From RPQJ01 sp963712815 (lineage in GTDB: Bacteria; Pseudomonadota; Gammaproteobacteria; Steroidobacterales; Steroidobacteraceae): a DNA stretch of 64,000 nt. Below, piece by piece: positions 1 through 6,936 of this stretch. Location: positions 62,001-126,000 of the forward strand of contig CAVQJL010000012.1 in NCBI GenBank assembly GCA_963712815.1, given 5' to 3'. The position numbers and the translations under genes were made by a program. The notes under the pieces are model-generated. The model made no database searches. It worked only from the letters and a program-made list of their open reading frames with translations, and was not told the origin of the DNA. Within the stretch, counting starts at the first letter, position 1, and every line of letters starts with the position of its first letter.

Positions 1-424
1 GCTGGTCGACGCTGCCGCAATGCACCTGCTGCGGCGGCCGACGAGCTTCGACGTGCTCCTCACCGAGAACATGTTCGGTGACATCCTCACGGACGAGGCC
101 TCGATGCTGGTCGGCTCCCTGGGCTTGCTGCCGTCAGCCTCGCTCGGGGCGGATCGTGTGGGCCTCTACGAGCCGATTCACGGCTCGGCGCCCGACATCG
201 CCGGCCGCGGCATCGCGAATCCTATCGGCACGATCCTGAGCGGCGCGCTGCTGCTGCGATACTCGCTCGGTCTGACGGCAGAGGCCGAAGCCGTCGAAAC
301 GGCGGTCGCGGGCGCCCTCGCCTCTGGCGTCCGAACGGCCGACATTGCCTCGCCCGGCCAGGGTTCCGCGGGTTCCGGCGCAGCCACCGATGCCGTAATT
401 GCCTGTCTTTTCTCAGAAAAATAG
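1..424 (+). CDS. leuB: 3-isopropylmalate dehydrogenase, C-terminal part
   Basis: LeuB oxidatively decarboxylates 3-isopropylmalate in leucine synthesis, in the cytoplasm. Only the last ~140 residues are present; the gene enters the window in frame from position 2. Visible are the metal/substrate segment NMFGDILTDEAS with its conserved Asp residues and the NAD-binding segment HGSAPDIAGRGIANP, both diagnostic of LeuB rather than of isocitrate dehydrogenase. The stop is TAG at 422-424. The next coding sequence on this strand (modA) is over 300 bases away behind its own promoter and terminator, so leuB probably ends its transcription unit here. Confidence 0.96.
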   Translation, partial: LVDAAAMHLLRRPTSFDVLLTENMFGDILTDEASMLVGSLGLLPSASLGADRVGLYEPIHGSAPDIAGRGIANPIGTILSGALLLRYSLGLTAEAEAVETAVAGALASGVRTADIASPGQGSAGSGAATDAVIACLFSEK

Positions 425-521
425 TTTATGTAATTCAATTACATAAAGGACTATCAAGCTGGGACTTATAAAGATTGGACGACCTGGATCCAGACCCTGG
501 TAACCAGGCCGAAAAGACGCT

Positions 522-550
522 TTCAACCCGCGGAAACCCGGCGCTATACT
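522..550 (+). promoter_or_regulatory. Predicted sigma-70 promoter
   Basis: A -35-like TTCAAC (522-527) is separated by 17 bases from a -10-like TATACT (545-550). Transcription would begin near 557. It drives either the structured RNA described next or a modABC transcript. The prediction rests on consensus match only. Confidence 0.5.
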
Positions 551-556
551 CCGTCC

Positions 557-712
557 CCCTCGAGCAGCGGTCGCGCCAGATTACCGTCAGCTCGTCGGTG
601 TGGATCAAGGTCGAGTGATGAGGACTTGAGTCGGGTTAGTCTTTGCCTCACGGATTGAGGCAACTCGGGTCCCGTCCCGGAAGGCCGGCTTCAACGCCGG
701 CCTTCTTTTTTT
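557..712 (+). ncRNA. Structured RNA (sRNA or modABC leader), family unassigned
   Basis: About 155 bases lie between the predicted start site and a textbook intrinsic terminator. Within them is a perfect 8-bp hairpin, TTGCCTCA (643-650) with TGAGGCAA (656-663) and a 5-base loop, flanked by GGG/CCC tracts that could form an outer stem. No convincing open reading frame fits. I could not match it to the Moco riboswitch or to 6S RNA. It is either a free-standing small RNA or a leader that attenuates modA transcription; the 5' end is inferred. Confidence 0.45.
680..712 (+). terminator. Intrinsic terminator upstream of modA
   Basis: A perfect 10-bp stem (GAAGGCCGGC 680-689 with GCCGGCCTTC 696-705, 6-base loop) is followed by seven T (706-712). 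It ends the RNA above. A TTG-initiated reading of modA would begin inside this T tract, one reason to prefer the ATG at 741. Confidence 0.9.
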
Positions 713-740
713 GGGCCACCAACGCGCGACTTCACCAGTG

Positions 741-1559
741 ATGCGACGACGAGCCGCCCTCGCCCGTCTGTGCCGCGGCGGAGCGGCCGCTCTTGCGTTG
801 CTCGCGGCAACCGGAACGCCGGCGCAGGGTGCATCGGGCACGCCGGACCCGCCCCCGGCACCGCTGATCGCCGCAGCTTCCGACCTCAAGTTCGCCCTCG
901 ACGAAGTCATCGAGCAGTTCAGTCGCGACAGCGGACGAAGTGTCCGCGTCACCTACGGCTCGTCCGGAAATTTTGCAAGGCAGATCGCGCAGGGCGCCCC
1001 GTACGAGCTGTTCCTCTCGGCGGACGAGCAGTTCGTTGAGGCGCTGGCCGCCCGCGGCCTGACGCGGGGACGCGGCGAACTCTACGGCGTCGGCCGCATC
1101 GTCGTGTTCGCACCGGAAGGCTCCCCATTGCGTCCGGATGCGAGGCTCGAGCATCTGGCGAGCCGACTCGCCGACGGCACGGCCGGCCGCCTCGCGATCG
1201 CCAGCCCCGAGCACGCGCCCTATGGCCGCGCGGCCGAGCAGGTGCTGCGATCGCTCGGGCTCTGGGAGGAGGCGCGCCCTCGTCTGGTGCTCGGGGAGAA
1301 CGTGGCACAGGCCGCGCAGTTCGCGGTCAGCGGCAACGCGGACGGCGGCCTGATCGCCCATTCTCTCGCGCTCGCACCGGAACTGCTTCGTCGCGGATCC
1401 TTCGCGCTGATCCCGGAGGCGCTGCACGAGCCGCTGCGACAGCGCATGGTGCTGCTGACGGGCGCCTCGCCTGCGGCCGAGCTGTTCTACGACTACCTGC
1501 GCTCGCCTGCCGCCCGCGCGATACTCGCCCGCTACGGATTCACGTTGCCCGGGGATTGA
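741..1559 (+). CDS. modA: Molybdate ABC transporter, periplasmic binding protein
   Basis: ModA captures molybdate (or tungstate) in the periplasm for the ModBC importer. The 272-residue product starts with an Arg-rich n-region and a hydrophobic Ala/Leu segment (about residues 11-30), a typical signal peptide. The mature part begins with the family pattern AASDLKFALDEV, then TYGSSGNFARQIAQGAP, where the oxyanion-binding Ser/Gly residues lie. The start was set at ATG 741 because the in-frame TTG at 711 lies in the terminator T-run. It is followed after 7 bases by modB. Confidence 0.93.
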   Translation: MRRRAALARLCRGGAAALALLAATGTPAQGASGTPDPPPAPLIAAASDLKFALDEVIEQFSRDSGRSVRVTYGSSGNFARQIAQGAPYELFLSADEQFVEALAARGLTRGRGELYGVGRIVVFAPEGSPLRPDARLEHLASRLADGTAGRLAIASPEHAPYGRAAEQVLRSLGLWEEARPRLVLGENVAQAAQFAVSGNADGGLIAHSLALAPELLRRGSFALIPEALHEPLRQRMVLLTGASPAAELFYDYLRSPAARAILARYGFTLPGD

Positions 1560-1566
1560 GCCGGCG

Positions 1567-2232
1567 ATGGACTGGACGGCCCTCACGCTCTCGATCCGGC
1601 TCGGCCTGCTAACGGTCGCGCTGCTCGTGCCCGTGGCTTTCCTGCTCGCACGCTGGCTGGCGTTCGGCCGTTTCCGCGGGCGCGGCTTCGTCGAGGCCCT
1701 CGTCGCCCTGCCCCTGATCCTTCCGCCGACCGTGCTCGGCTACTACCTGTTGGTGGCCTTCGGTCGCGCCTCGCCCCTCGGCCAGGCATTCGAGGTCGCG
1801 GTGGGGCATCCGCTGGTATTCAGTTTCGAGGGACTGCTGCTGGCATCGCTGCTCGTGAACCTGCCATTCGCCGTGCAACCCATGCAGAACGCGCTTGCCG
1901 CCATCCCGCCGAACCTGCGCGACGCAGCGCGCTGCTGCGGGCTGTCGCCGCTGGCGGCGATCCGGCGCGTCGAGCTGCCGCTTGCGATTCCCGGCATCGC
2001 CACTGCCGCGGTCCTCACCTTCGCGCATACCCTCGGCGAGTTCGGCGTCGTGCTGATGGTGGGCGGTTCCATACCCGGCGAGACCCGCACGGTCGCCATC
2101 GCGATCTACGACCGCGTGCAGGCCTTCGACGAAGCGTCTGCTGGACTCATGGCCTTCGTCCTGCTGAGCTTGTCGCTGCTCGCGCTCGGGATCACCAATA
2201 CCCTGGCGCGACGCGTGGCGCGGAGGACCTGA
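1567..2232 (+). CDS. modB: Molybdate ABC transporter permease
   Basis: Inner-membrane channel subunit of the molybdate importer. The 221-residue protein has about five hydrophobic segments, the ModB signature around PLILPPTVLGYYLL (residues ~40-60), and a cytoplasmic EAA-like loop (ARCCGLSPLAAIRRVELP) that docks on ModC. It sits between modA and modC with only a few bases between genes, so the three are cotranscribed. Length is normal for the family. Confidence 0.95.
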   Translation: MDWTALTLSIRLGLLTVALLVPVAFLLARWLAFGRFRGRGFVEALVALPLILPPTVLGYYLLVAFGRASPLGQAFEVAVGHPLVFSFEGLLLASLLVNLPFAVQPMQNALAAIPPNLRDAARCCGLSPLAAIRRVELPLAIPGIATAAVLTFAHTLGEFGVVLMVGGSIPGETRTVAIAIYDRVQAFDEASAGLMAFVLLSLSLLALGITNTLARRVARRT

Positions 2233-2235
2233 CCC

Positions 2236-3330
2236 ATGGACGGACCCGGCGAGCTGCATGTCCGGCTCCGTCAGTCGGCACCCTTCCCGTTGTCGATCGG
2301 ATTCAGCGCGCCGCCTGGGTCGGTCACCGCGCTGTTCGGGCCGTCGGGTAGCGGCAAGTCCACGGTGCTGCGGGCCATCGCAGGCCTGCACCGGCCGGCG
2401 GAGGCGCGCGTCGCCTGCGGCGGGCGGCTCTGGACGGACACCTCGGCCGGAACGTTCCTGCCCGCGCACCGGCGGCCGGTGGGCTTCGTCTTCCAGGACT
2501 ACGCGCTCTTTCCTCACCTCACCGTGCAGGCGCAGCTGGCGCTCGCGCTCGGTCACTTGCCGGGCACCAAGCAACCGGCCCGCATCGAGGCGCTGATCGC
2601 GCTGGCGCGTCTCGAGGGGCTCGCCGGGCGCAAGCCCGCTGCCCTGTCCGGGGGCGAGCAGCAGCGCGTCGCGCTCGCCCGTGCGCTCGCGCGCGACCCG
2701 GAAGTACTGCTGCTCGACGAACCGTTCGCCGCGGTGGACGGGGCGCTGCGCGAGTCGCTGCGCCACGAGCTGGCCACTCTCCGGCGACAGGTGTCGCTCA
2801 CCGTGGTGATCGTCACGCACGACTTCGACGACGTCGCCAAGCTCGCTTCGCACCTCGTCGTCGTCGAGCGGGGTTCGGTCAGCGCCGCAGGCACGGTCGC
2901 GGACCTGACCGCTCGAAACGCCGTGCCGGGACTCGTCGGCACGCGCGAACCGGCCGTGGCCCTGGATGCCCGGGTCGTCGCGCACGACCCGGCGCGGCAG
3001 CTCACGCGTCTCGCCGCGGGCACGCTGCGTCTCGAGGTCCCCACCGTGGATGCACCGGTCGGGAACAGCGTGCGCATCCAGATCGGTGCGCGCGAGGTGA
3101 TCCTCGCGAGCCGCCGGCCGGAGGGGCTGTCGCTGCACAATGTCCTCGAGGCACGCGTGCTGGCGGTGGAGTCCGGTGGACACGAAGCGCTGCGGCTGAT
3201 CCACCTCGCGGTGGGCGACACCCGGCTGTTGTCGCTTGTGACCGCCGACGCCGTGCGCAGCCTCGGGCTTGGCAGCGGCGTGCCGGTGCTGGCGCTCGTA
3301 AAGGCGGTCGCGGTCGAGGCGTTCGCCTGA
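2236..3330 (+). CDS. modC: Molybdate ABC transporter ATP-binding protein
   Basis: Cytoplasmic ATPase powering ModB. Visible are Walker A GPSGSGKST (residues 35-43), the ABC signature LSGGEQQRVALARALA, Walker B EVLLLDEP and the H-loop VIVTHD. The C-terminal ~70 residues form a MOP/TOBE-like domain with the ModC pattern SLHNVL that binds oxyanion and regulates activity. It starts 3 bases after modB and ends only 21 bases from the convergent DUF190 gene; no clear terminator was seen in that gap. Confidence 0.95.
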   Translation: MDGPGELHVRLRQSAPFPLSIGFSAPPGSVTALFGPSGSGKSTVLRAIAGLHRPAEARVACGGRLWTDTSAGTFLPAHRRPVGFVFQDYALFPHLTVQAQLALALGHLPGTKQPARIEALIALARLEGLAGRKPAALSGGEQQRVALARALARDPEVLLLDEPFAAVDGALRESLRHELATLRRQVSLTVVIVTHDFDDVAKLASHLVVVERGSVSAAGTVADLTARNAVPGLVGTREPAVALDARVVAHDPARQLTRLAAGTLRLEVPTVDAPVGNSVRIQIGAREVILASRRPEGLSLHNVLEARVLAVESGGHEALRLIHLAVGDTRLLSLVTADAVRSLGLGSGVPVLALVKAVAVEAFA

Positions 3331-3351
3331 GGCGTGGGCTGGCCGCCGGCC

Positions 3352-3681
3352 TCAGGTGCCCGCCTCGCCACCGATCACGCCGAAATGCGCCGGCGTGCGG
3401 GCATAGAAGAGGCGCAGGTCTTCCCGGGACACGAGTTCGAGCAACTGGCGTGCCTCGTCGTCGGTGACGATGAACTCGACCTCAACGGTCACGCTGCCGG
3501 CGAGCTCGAAGAAGCGCTCTTCGTGCAGCACGCGATGGCGGCCGAATCCCGCCACGGCCCGGAAGGCCGAGCCGCCGCGGATCCCGAGGTGGTTGGCCTG
3601 TGCCAGGAGCCACTCCCAGGCGAGCCGGCCGTGCAGCCGGTCGTTCTCGTGCACGTAGAGACGCAGGAAGGATCCGTCCAT
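3352..3681 (-). CDS. DUF190 family protein
   Basis: A 109-residue cytoplasmic protein of the DUF190 family (small ferredoxin-like fold, function not established). The start at 3681 gives MDGSFLRLYVHENDRL, matching the usual N-terminus with the conserved LR..V.E.D. It is the last gene of the metX-metB-crcB run, 11 bases after crcB. DUF190 genes commonly neighbour crcB, suggesting an accessory role in fluoride export, but this is inference. The in-frame extension upstream to 4020 runs through crcB and was rejected. Confidence 0.85.
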   Translation of the reverse strand: MDGSFLRLYVHENDRLHGRLAWEWLLAQANHLGIRGGSAFRAVAGFGRHRVLHEERFFELAGSVTVEVEFIVTDDEARQLLELVSREDLRLFYARTPAHFGVIGGEAGT

Positions 3682-3692
3682 GCGAAGTGCCC

Positions 3693-4079
3693 TCAGTTGG
3701 GGTGGCGCAGCCACAGCATGGTCGCAATACCGGCGAAGGTCGTCAGCACGGCCCCGCCGACGTGCACGGCCGCAGCGGCGAGCGCCCAGGCCGTGCGGCC
3801 TTGCTGCAGCAGGCCGACCAGTTCGGCCGAAAACGTCGAGAACGTGGTGAGGCCGCCGCACAGGCCCGTGATGACCAGCAGGCGCCACTCGGGTGCAATG
3901 GCCGCGTAGGTCGCGAAGAACGCGATGGCGAGGCCCACGAGGTAGCCGCCGACGAGATTGGCTGCGAGAGTCCCCGGCGGGATCGTCGGGAACAGTCCGT
4001 TCAGGGTCAGTCCCAGCCACCAGCGCAGCAGCGCGCCCAGGCTCGCCCCGACGCAGATCGCCATAACCGATTTCAGCAT
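3693..4079 (-). CDS. crcB: Fluoride channel/exporter Fluc (CrcB)
   Basis: A small inner-membrane fluoride channel that functions as a dual-topology dimer. The 128-residue product has four hydrophobic helices, the conserved Arg in GALLRW (~res 15-20), Asn in ANLVGGYLVG, and the Fluc signature GGLTTFSTF (75-83) with the pore Phe and Thr/Ser residues. It follows metB by 19 bases on the same strand, so it is probably cotranscribed from the SAM-riboswitch promoter. I saw no fluoride riboswitch in the short gap upstream. Confidence 0.94.
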   Translation of the reverse strand: MLKSVMAICVGASLGALLRWWLGLTLNGLFPTIPPGTLAANLVGGYLVGLAIAFFATYAAIAPEWRLLVITGLCGGLTTFSTFSAELVGLLQQGRTAWALAAAAVHVGGAVLTTFAGIATMLWLRHPN

Positions 4080-4098
4080 CGCTCGTCAGGGCTCCCGG

Positions 4099-5268
4099 TC
4101 ACTCGGAGAAACGATGCGCGGCGTCGAGCGCCTGCGCAAGGTCCTGCGTGAGATCCGTGGCGTCCTCGATGCCGACCGACAGCCGGATGAGCGTCTCGGC
4201 GATGCCCGCGCGAGCGCGTGCGTCGGCAGCCATTGCGGCGTGGGTCATGCTCGCCGGGTGCGCGACCAGGCTCTCTACGCCGCCCAGCGACTCTGCGAGC
4301 GAGAAATTCCTGAGCGCCGCCAGGAAAACCCGGACCTCGGCCGTGCCGCCCTTCAGCTCGAAGCTGACCATGGCGCCGAAGCCCTGCTGCTGGGTCCGCG
4401 CGAGGGCATGACCCGGATGCGATTCGAGGCCGGGGAAATGGACCCGGGCAACTGCTGGATGGGCGGCCAGCAGTCGCGCGACCTCGGCCGCATTCTCGCC
4501 GTGCGCCCGCATTCGTGCGTGAAGCGTGCGCAGTCCACGCAGCGTCAGGTAGCTGTCGAACGGCGACCCGGTGACGCCGATGCAGTTCGCCCACCACGCG
4601 AGCCGCTCGTGCAGCTGCCGGTCCGCGGCGATGACCACGCCGCCGACCACGTCGCTGTGGCCGTTGAGGTATTTCGTCGTCGAGTGCAGCACGAGGTCGG
4701 CGCCCAGGGCGAGCGGCCGTTGCCATACCGGCGAGAGGAACGTGTTGTCGACCACGACCAGCGCGCCGGCGGCGCGTGCCGCGCCCGCCACGGCGGCGAT
4801 GTCCACGATGCGCAACAGCGGGTTGCTGGGCGTCTCGATCCACACCAGGGCGGGCCCGCCGGACAGCGCGGCGGTGAGTGCCGCCGGGTCCTGGAAGTCC
4901 ACGAACCGGACCGTGAGCGAGCCGCGCTCGTGCAGCGCGTTGAAGAGGCGGTAGGTGCCGCCGTAGCAGTCGTGCGGCACGACCGCGAGCTGGTCCGGAC
5001 GGAACAGCTGCGCAATCAGACCGACGGCGGCCATGCCGGAGGCGGTCACCACCGCCCCGGCTCCGCCCTCGAGCTCGGCGAGCGCCGCGGCCAGCGTCTC
5101 CCGGGTGGGGTTGCCGGATCGCGAGTAGTCGTAGGCCCGCTTCTCGCCGTACCCCGTGAAGGAGAACGTGGAGGTCAGGTGGATCGGAGGCACGACCGCC
5201 CCGTGCTGGGTATCGGTGTCGATCCCGGCCCGCACGGCGCGCGTCCTGGGTGAAGTGGGGTCGCTCAT
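4099..5268 (-). CDS. metB: Cystathionine gamma-synthase / O-succinylhomoserine (thiol)-lyase
   Basis: A PLP enzyme that joins the acylhomoserine made by MetX with cysteine (trans-sulfuration) or sulfide. The 389-residue protein has the Cys/Met-metabolism fold: PLP-phosphate segment YSRSGNPTR, ring-stacking Tyr in HDCYGGTYR, and Schiff-base Lys199 in HSTTKYLNGHSDVVGG, which is MetB-like. It lies next to metX (stop and start almost overlapping) and upstream of crcB. Whether it acts as cystathionine synthase or as a direct sulfhydrylase (MetZ) cannot be read from sequence alone. Confidence 0.9.
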   Translation of the reverse strand: MSDPTSPRTRAVRAGIDTDTQHGAVVPPIHLTSTFSFTGYGEKRAYDYSRSGNPTRETLAAALAELEGGAGAVVTASGMAAVGLIAQLFRPDQLAVVPHDCYGGTYRLFNALHERGSLTVRFVDFQDPAALTAALSGGPALVWIETPSNPLLRIVDIAAVAGAARAAGALVVVDNTFLSPVWQRPLALGADLVLHSTTKYLNGHSDVVGGVVIAADRQLHERLAWWANCIGVTGSPFDSYLTLRGLRTLHARMRAHGENAAEVARLLAAHPAVARVHFPGLESHPGHALARTQQQGFGAMVSFELKGGTAEVRVFLAALRNFSLAESLGGVESLVAHPASMTHAAMAADARARAGIAETLIRLSVGIEDATDLTQDLAQALDAAHRFSE

Positions 5269-5270
5269 GT

Positions 5271-6296
5271 TCAGTCCAGTGCCCGCGCGATCAGGTCGCG
5301 CAGCACCTCGGTCTCCTTTAGGAACGCGTCGTGGCCATAGAGGGAACTGATCTCGACCAGGCTGCAGTTGCCGCCGTGCCGGTCACGCAGTTCACGCATG
5401 TCTGCGAGCGGAACCAGCTGGTCCTCCTGCACGGCGAGCAGGGTGGTCGGTACCCGGATCTCGGCCGGTTCGACCCGGTGCAGGTCGATCGATTCCGACA
5501 GGCACACGAAGGCCTCCGGCCGGTAATGCGATGCGTAGCTCGCGCCGCGAGCCATCAGGTAGGCCTCGACCGGAAAGCGGAAGCCGCCGGGCCCGGCCTC
5601 GGCCGGACCCGGGAAGCGTTCCTCGAATTCGCGGGCCGAGCGGTAGGTGGCCATGGCGAGGGCGCGTGCCAGCGTCAGGCCCCGTGGGCCCTCGCCGTGG
5701 CCGAGGGCGTAGCGGACGATGGCGCGCTGCACGCTGCGCCACGCCGTGGACATCGGGTGGGTGCGGTGTGCGGCGCTCAGCACGACCGCATGCCGCAGGC
5801 GGCCGGGATGCGCCTGGGCGAGCGCCAGCGTCACCATGCCTCCGTACGAAGCGCCGAGGCTCGCATGCAGGCGATCGAGACCGAGATGATCTAGGAGCGC
5901 CAGCAGCACCTGCGCCTGATCGAAAGCGCTGATCGAGGGGAAGGTCGCGCCATGGGCCGGACCGGTCGTGCGATGGCTGCCACCCAGGAAGTCCATCCCG
6001 AGCACCCGGAACCGATCCGTGTCGAGCGCGCGGCCGGGACCTACGGCGTCCTGCCACCAGCCCGTGGCACCGGGCTGCAACGCGAATACGTCCCGCCCGG
6101 CCGAGATGCCGCCAAGGGCCGCTACGACCGGCGCCCCCCGGGTCCCGGCCAGCCGGTAGGCGACCTCGACCGACGCGAGGCGGCCGCCGAAGTGCAGTTC
6201 GAGGCCGCCCGGCAATGCGTGCACCTCGTCGCGCCACTCGTAGGTGGCGGGCACGGCGACTGGAACGGATTCGGGCATCGGGCAATCGGACTCCAC
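5271..6296 (-). CDS. metX: Homoserine O-acyltransferase (probably succinyl-), MetX family
   Basis: Activates homoserine for methionine synthesis. An alpha/beta-hydrolase fold protein of 341 residues; nucleophile Ser150 in GASYGGM, with Asp in VQEDQLVPL and His in YGHDAFLKE completing the triad. The length and motif resemble the shorter MetX enzymes of xanthomonads reported to use succinyl-CoA rather than the longer acetyltransferases; the acyl specificity is inference. The start is uncertain: GTG 6296 gives the longest form, ATG 6278 has a GGAG upstream. It is the first gene after the SAM-I riboswitch. Confidence 0.88.
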   Translation of the reverse strand: MESDCPMPESVPVAVPATYEWRDEVHALPGGLELHFGGRLASVEVAYRLAGTRGAPVVAALGGISAGRDVFALQPGATGWWQDAVGPGRALDTDRFRVLGMDFLGGSHRTTGPAHGATFPSISAFDQAQVLLALLDHLGLDRLHASLGASYGGMVTLALAQAHPGRLRHAVVLSAAHRTHPMSTAWRSVQRAIVRYALGHGEGPRGLTLARALAMATYRSAREFEERFPGPAEAGPGGFRFPVEAYLMARGASYASHYRPEAFVCLSESIDLHRVEPAEIRVPTTLLAVQEDQLVPLADMRELRDRHGGNCSLVEISSLYGHDAFLKETEVLRDLIARALD

Positions 6297-6403
6297 GAGC
6301 GGCCGGACTGCGGCTGCGACAGGCCTCGAGACTCCTCGCGAGCGCAGCTCGTGGTTGCGGCAGCCGACATCCCCGGTCCTGCGACGGGGCAGCCCTGCGG
6401 CAA

Positions 6404-6514
6404 CTCATCTGTCGGCGGACGCTTGTCGCCGTGGAGTTGGCACCTTTTCGGGCGGGTTGGGCCCGGCGGTTGCCCCGGCTTCGAAGGGCCAGTCCCTCAG
6501 CCGGTCTCGATGAG
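6404..6514 (-). promoter_or_regulatory. SAM-I (S-box) riboswitch aptamer upstream of metX
   Basis: Read on the minus strand, the segment shows the S-box hallmarks in order: P1 strand CTCATC (6514-6509), the internal-loop element GAGGGACTGGCCC, GAAGCCGGGGCAACC, GGTGCCAACTCC, and closing CAGATGAG whose GATGAG pairs with P1. Spacing fits the family. It should sense S-adenosylmethionine and shut down metX and the genes behind it. About 110 bases separate it from metX; a long hairpin (6355-6403) follows without a U-tract, so control may be translational or by a non-canonical terminator. Confidence 0.95.
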
Positions 6515-6521
6515 CCGGCGC

Positions 6522-6551
6522 AGTGTAGGTGGCGGCTCCGGACAGCGTCAA
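6522..6551 (-). promoter_or_regulatory. Predicted promoter for the SAM riboswitch/metX transcript
   Basis: On the minus strand TTGACG (6551-6546) is spaced 18 bases from TACACT (6527-6522). Transcription would begin a few bases before the P1 helix of the aptamer, as expected for a riboswitch leader. Confidence 0.65.
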
Positions 6552-6587
6552 GGCGACCGGGCACGCGCTTGCGAAACTCACGCAAAT

Positions 6588-6613
6588 GCATTAGCGTGCT
6601 ATCACGTTATTAC
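6588..6613. promoter_or_regulatory. Palindromic operator candidate upstream of the his operon
   Basis: Imperfect inverted repeat with 11-base arms around CTAT (6599-6602); the inner arms TAGCGTG and CACGTTA differ from perfect symmetry at one position, and 8 of 11 positions are symmetric overall. It lies 14 bases before the start of the TrpR-like gene and between the divergent his and metX promoters. It is a natural target for that regulator, but binding is inferred. Confidence 0.5.
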
Positions 6614-6626
6614 ACTGGAATCGCCC

Positions 6627-6935
6627 GTGAAGAGCCATCGAAGCATCTCGCCGCGCCAGGAGGCCGCCGCCGAGCGCGCCCTGTTCCAGGCCGTCCTCAC
6701 GCTGCGCTCCATCGAGGAGTGCCGGGATTTCTTCCGCGACCTGTGCACGCCGGCCGAGCTGCAGGCCCTCGCGGACCGCTGGGCCGTGGTCGGGTTGCTG
6801 CAGCGCGACCTGCCCTACCGGGAGATCCACCGCCAGACCGGGGTCAGCGTCACGACTATCGGCCGCGTCGCGCGCTACCTCGGGGCCGGCAACGGCGGCT
6901 ACGCCCTCGCCGTCCGGCGGCTGCAGGAGCGCTGA
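6627..6935 (+). CDS. TrpR-like (YerC/YecD family) regulator heading the his operon
   Basis: A 102-residue all-helical protein of the Trp-repressor superfamily. The core RSIEECRDFFRDLCTPAEL and the helix-turn-helix LPYREIHRQTGVSVTTIGRV correspond to the ligand-binding and DNA-reading helices of TrpR. It is immediately followed by hisG (1-base gap). Similar genes head his clusters elsewhere and are proposed histidine-responsive repressors (HisR); the ligand is inference. The start is GTG 6627, which gives the usual family length; the longer in-frame extension overlaps metX antisense and was rejected. Confidence 0.82.
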   Translation: MKSHRSISPRQEAAAERALFQAVLTLRSIEECRDFFRDLCTPAELQALADRWAVVGLLQRDLPYREIHRQTGVSVTTIGRVARYLGAGNGGYALAVRRLQER

Positions 6936-6936
6936 G

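Noticed and set aside
557..712. Moco riboswitch or 6S RNA upstream of modA
   Set aside because: Conserved core sequences of these RNAs could not be recognised; left as an unassigned structured RNA.
1609..3204. 531-codon minus-strand open frame antisense to modB-modC
   Set aside because: High-GC shadow frame; the plus strand encodes unambiguous ModB and ModC and the antisense protein has no recognisable domain.
4080..4098. Fluoride riboswitch before crcB
   Set aside because: Only 19 bases separate metB and crcB, too little for the crcB RNA motif, and no such motif was seen in the adjoining sequence.
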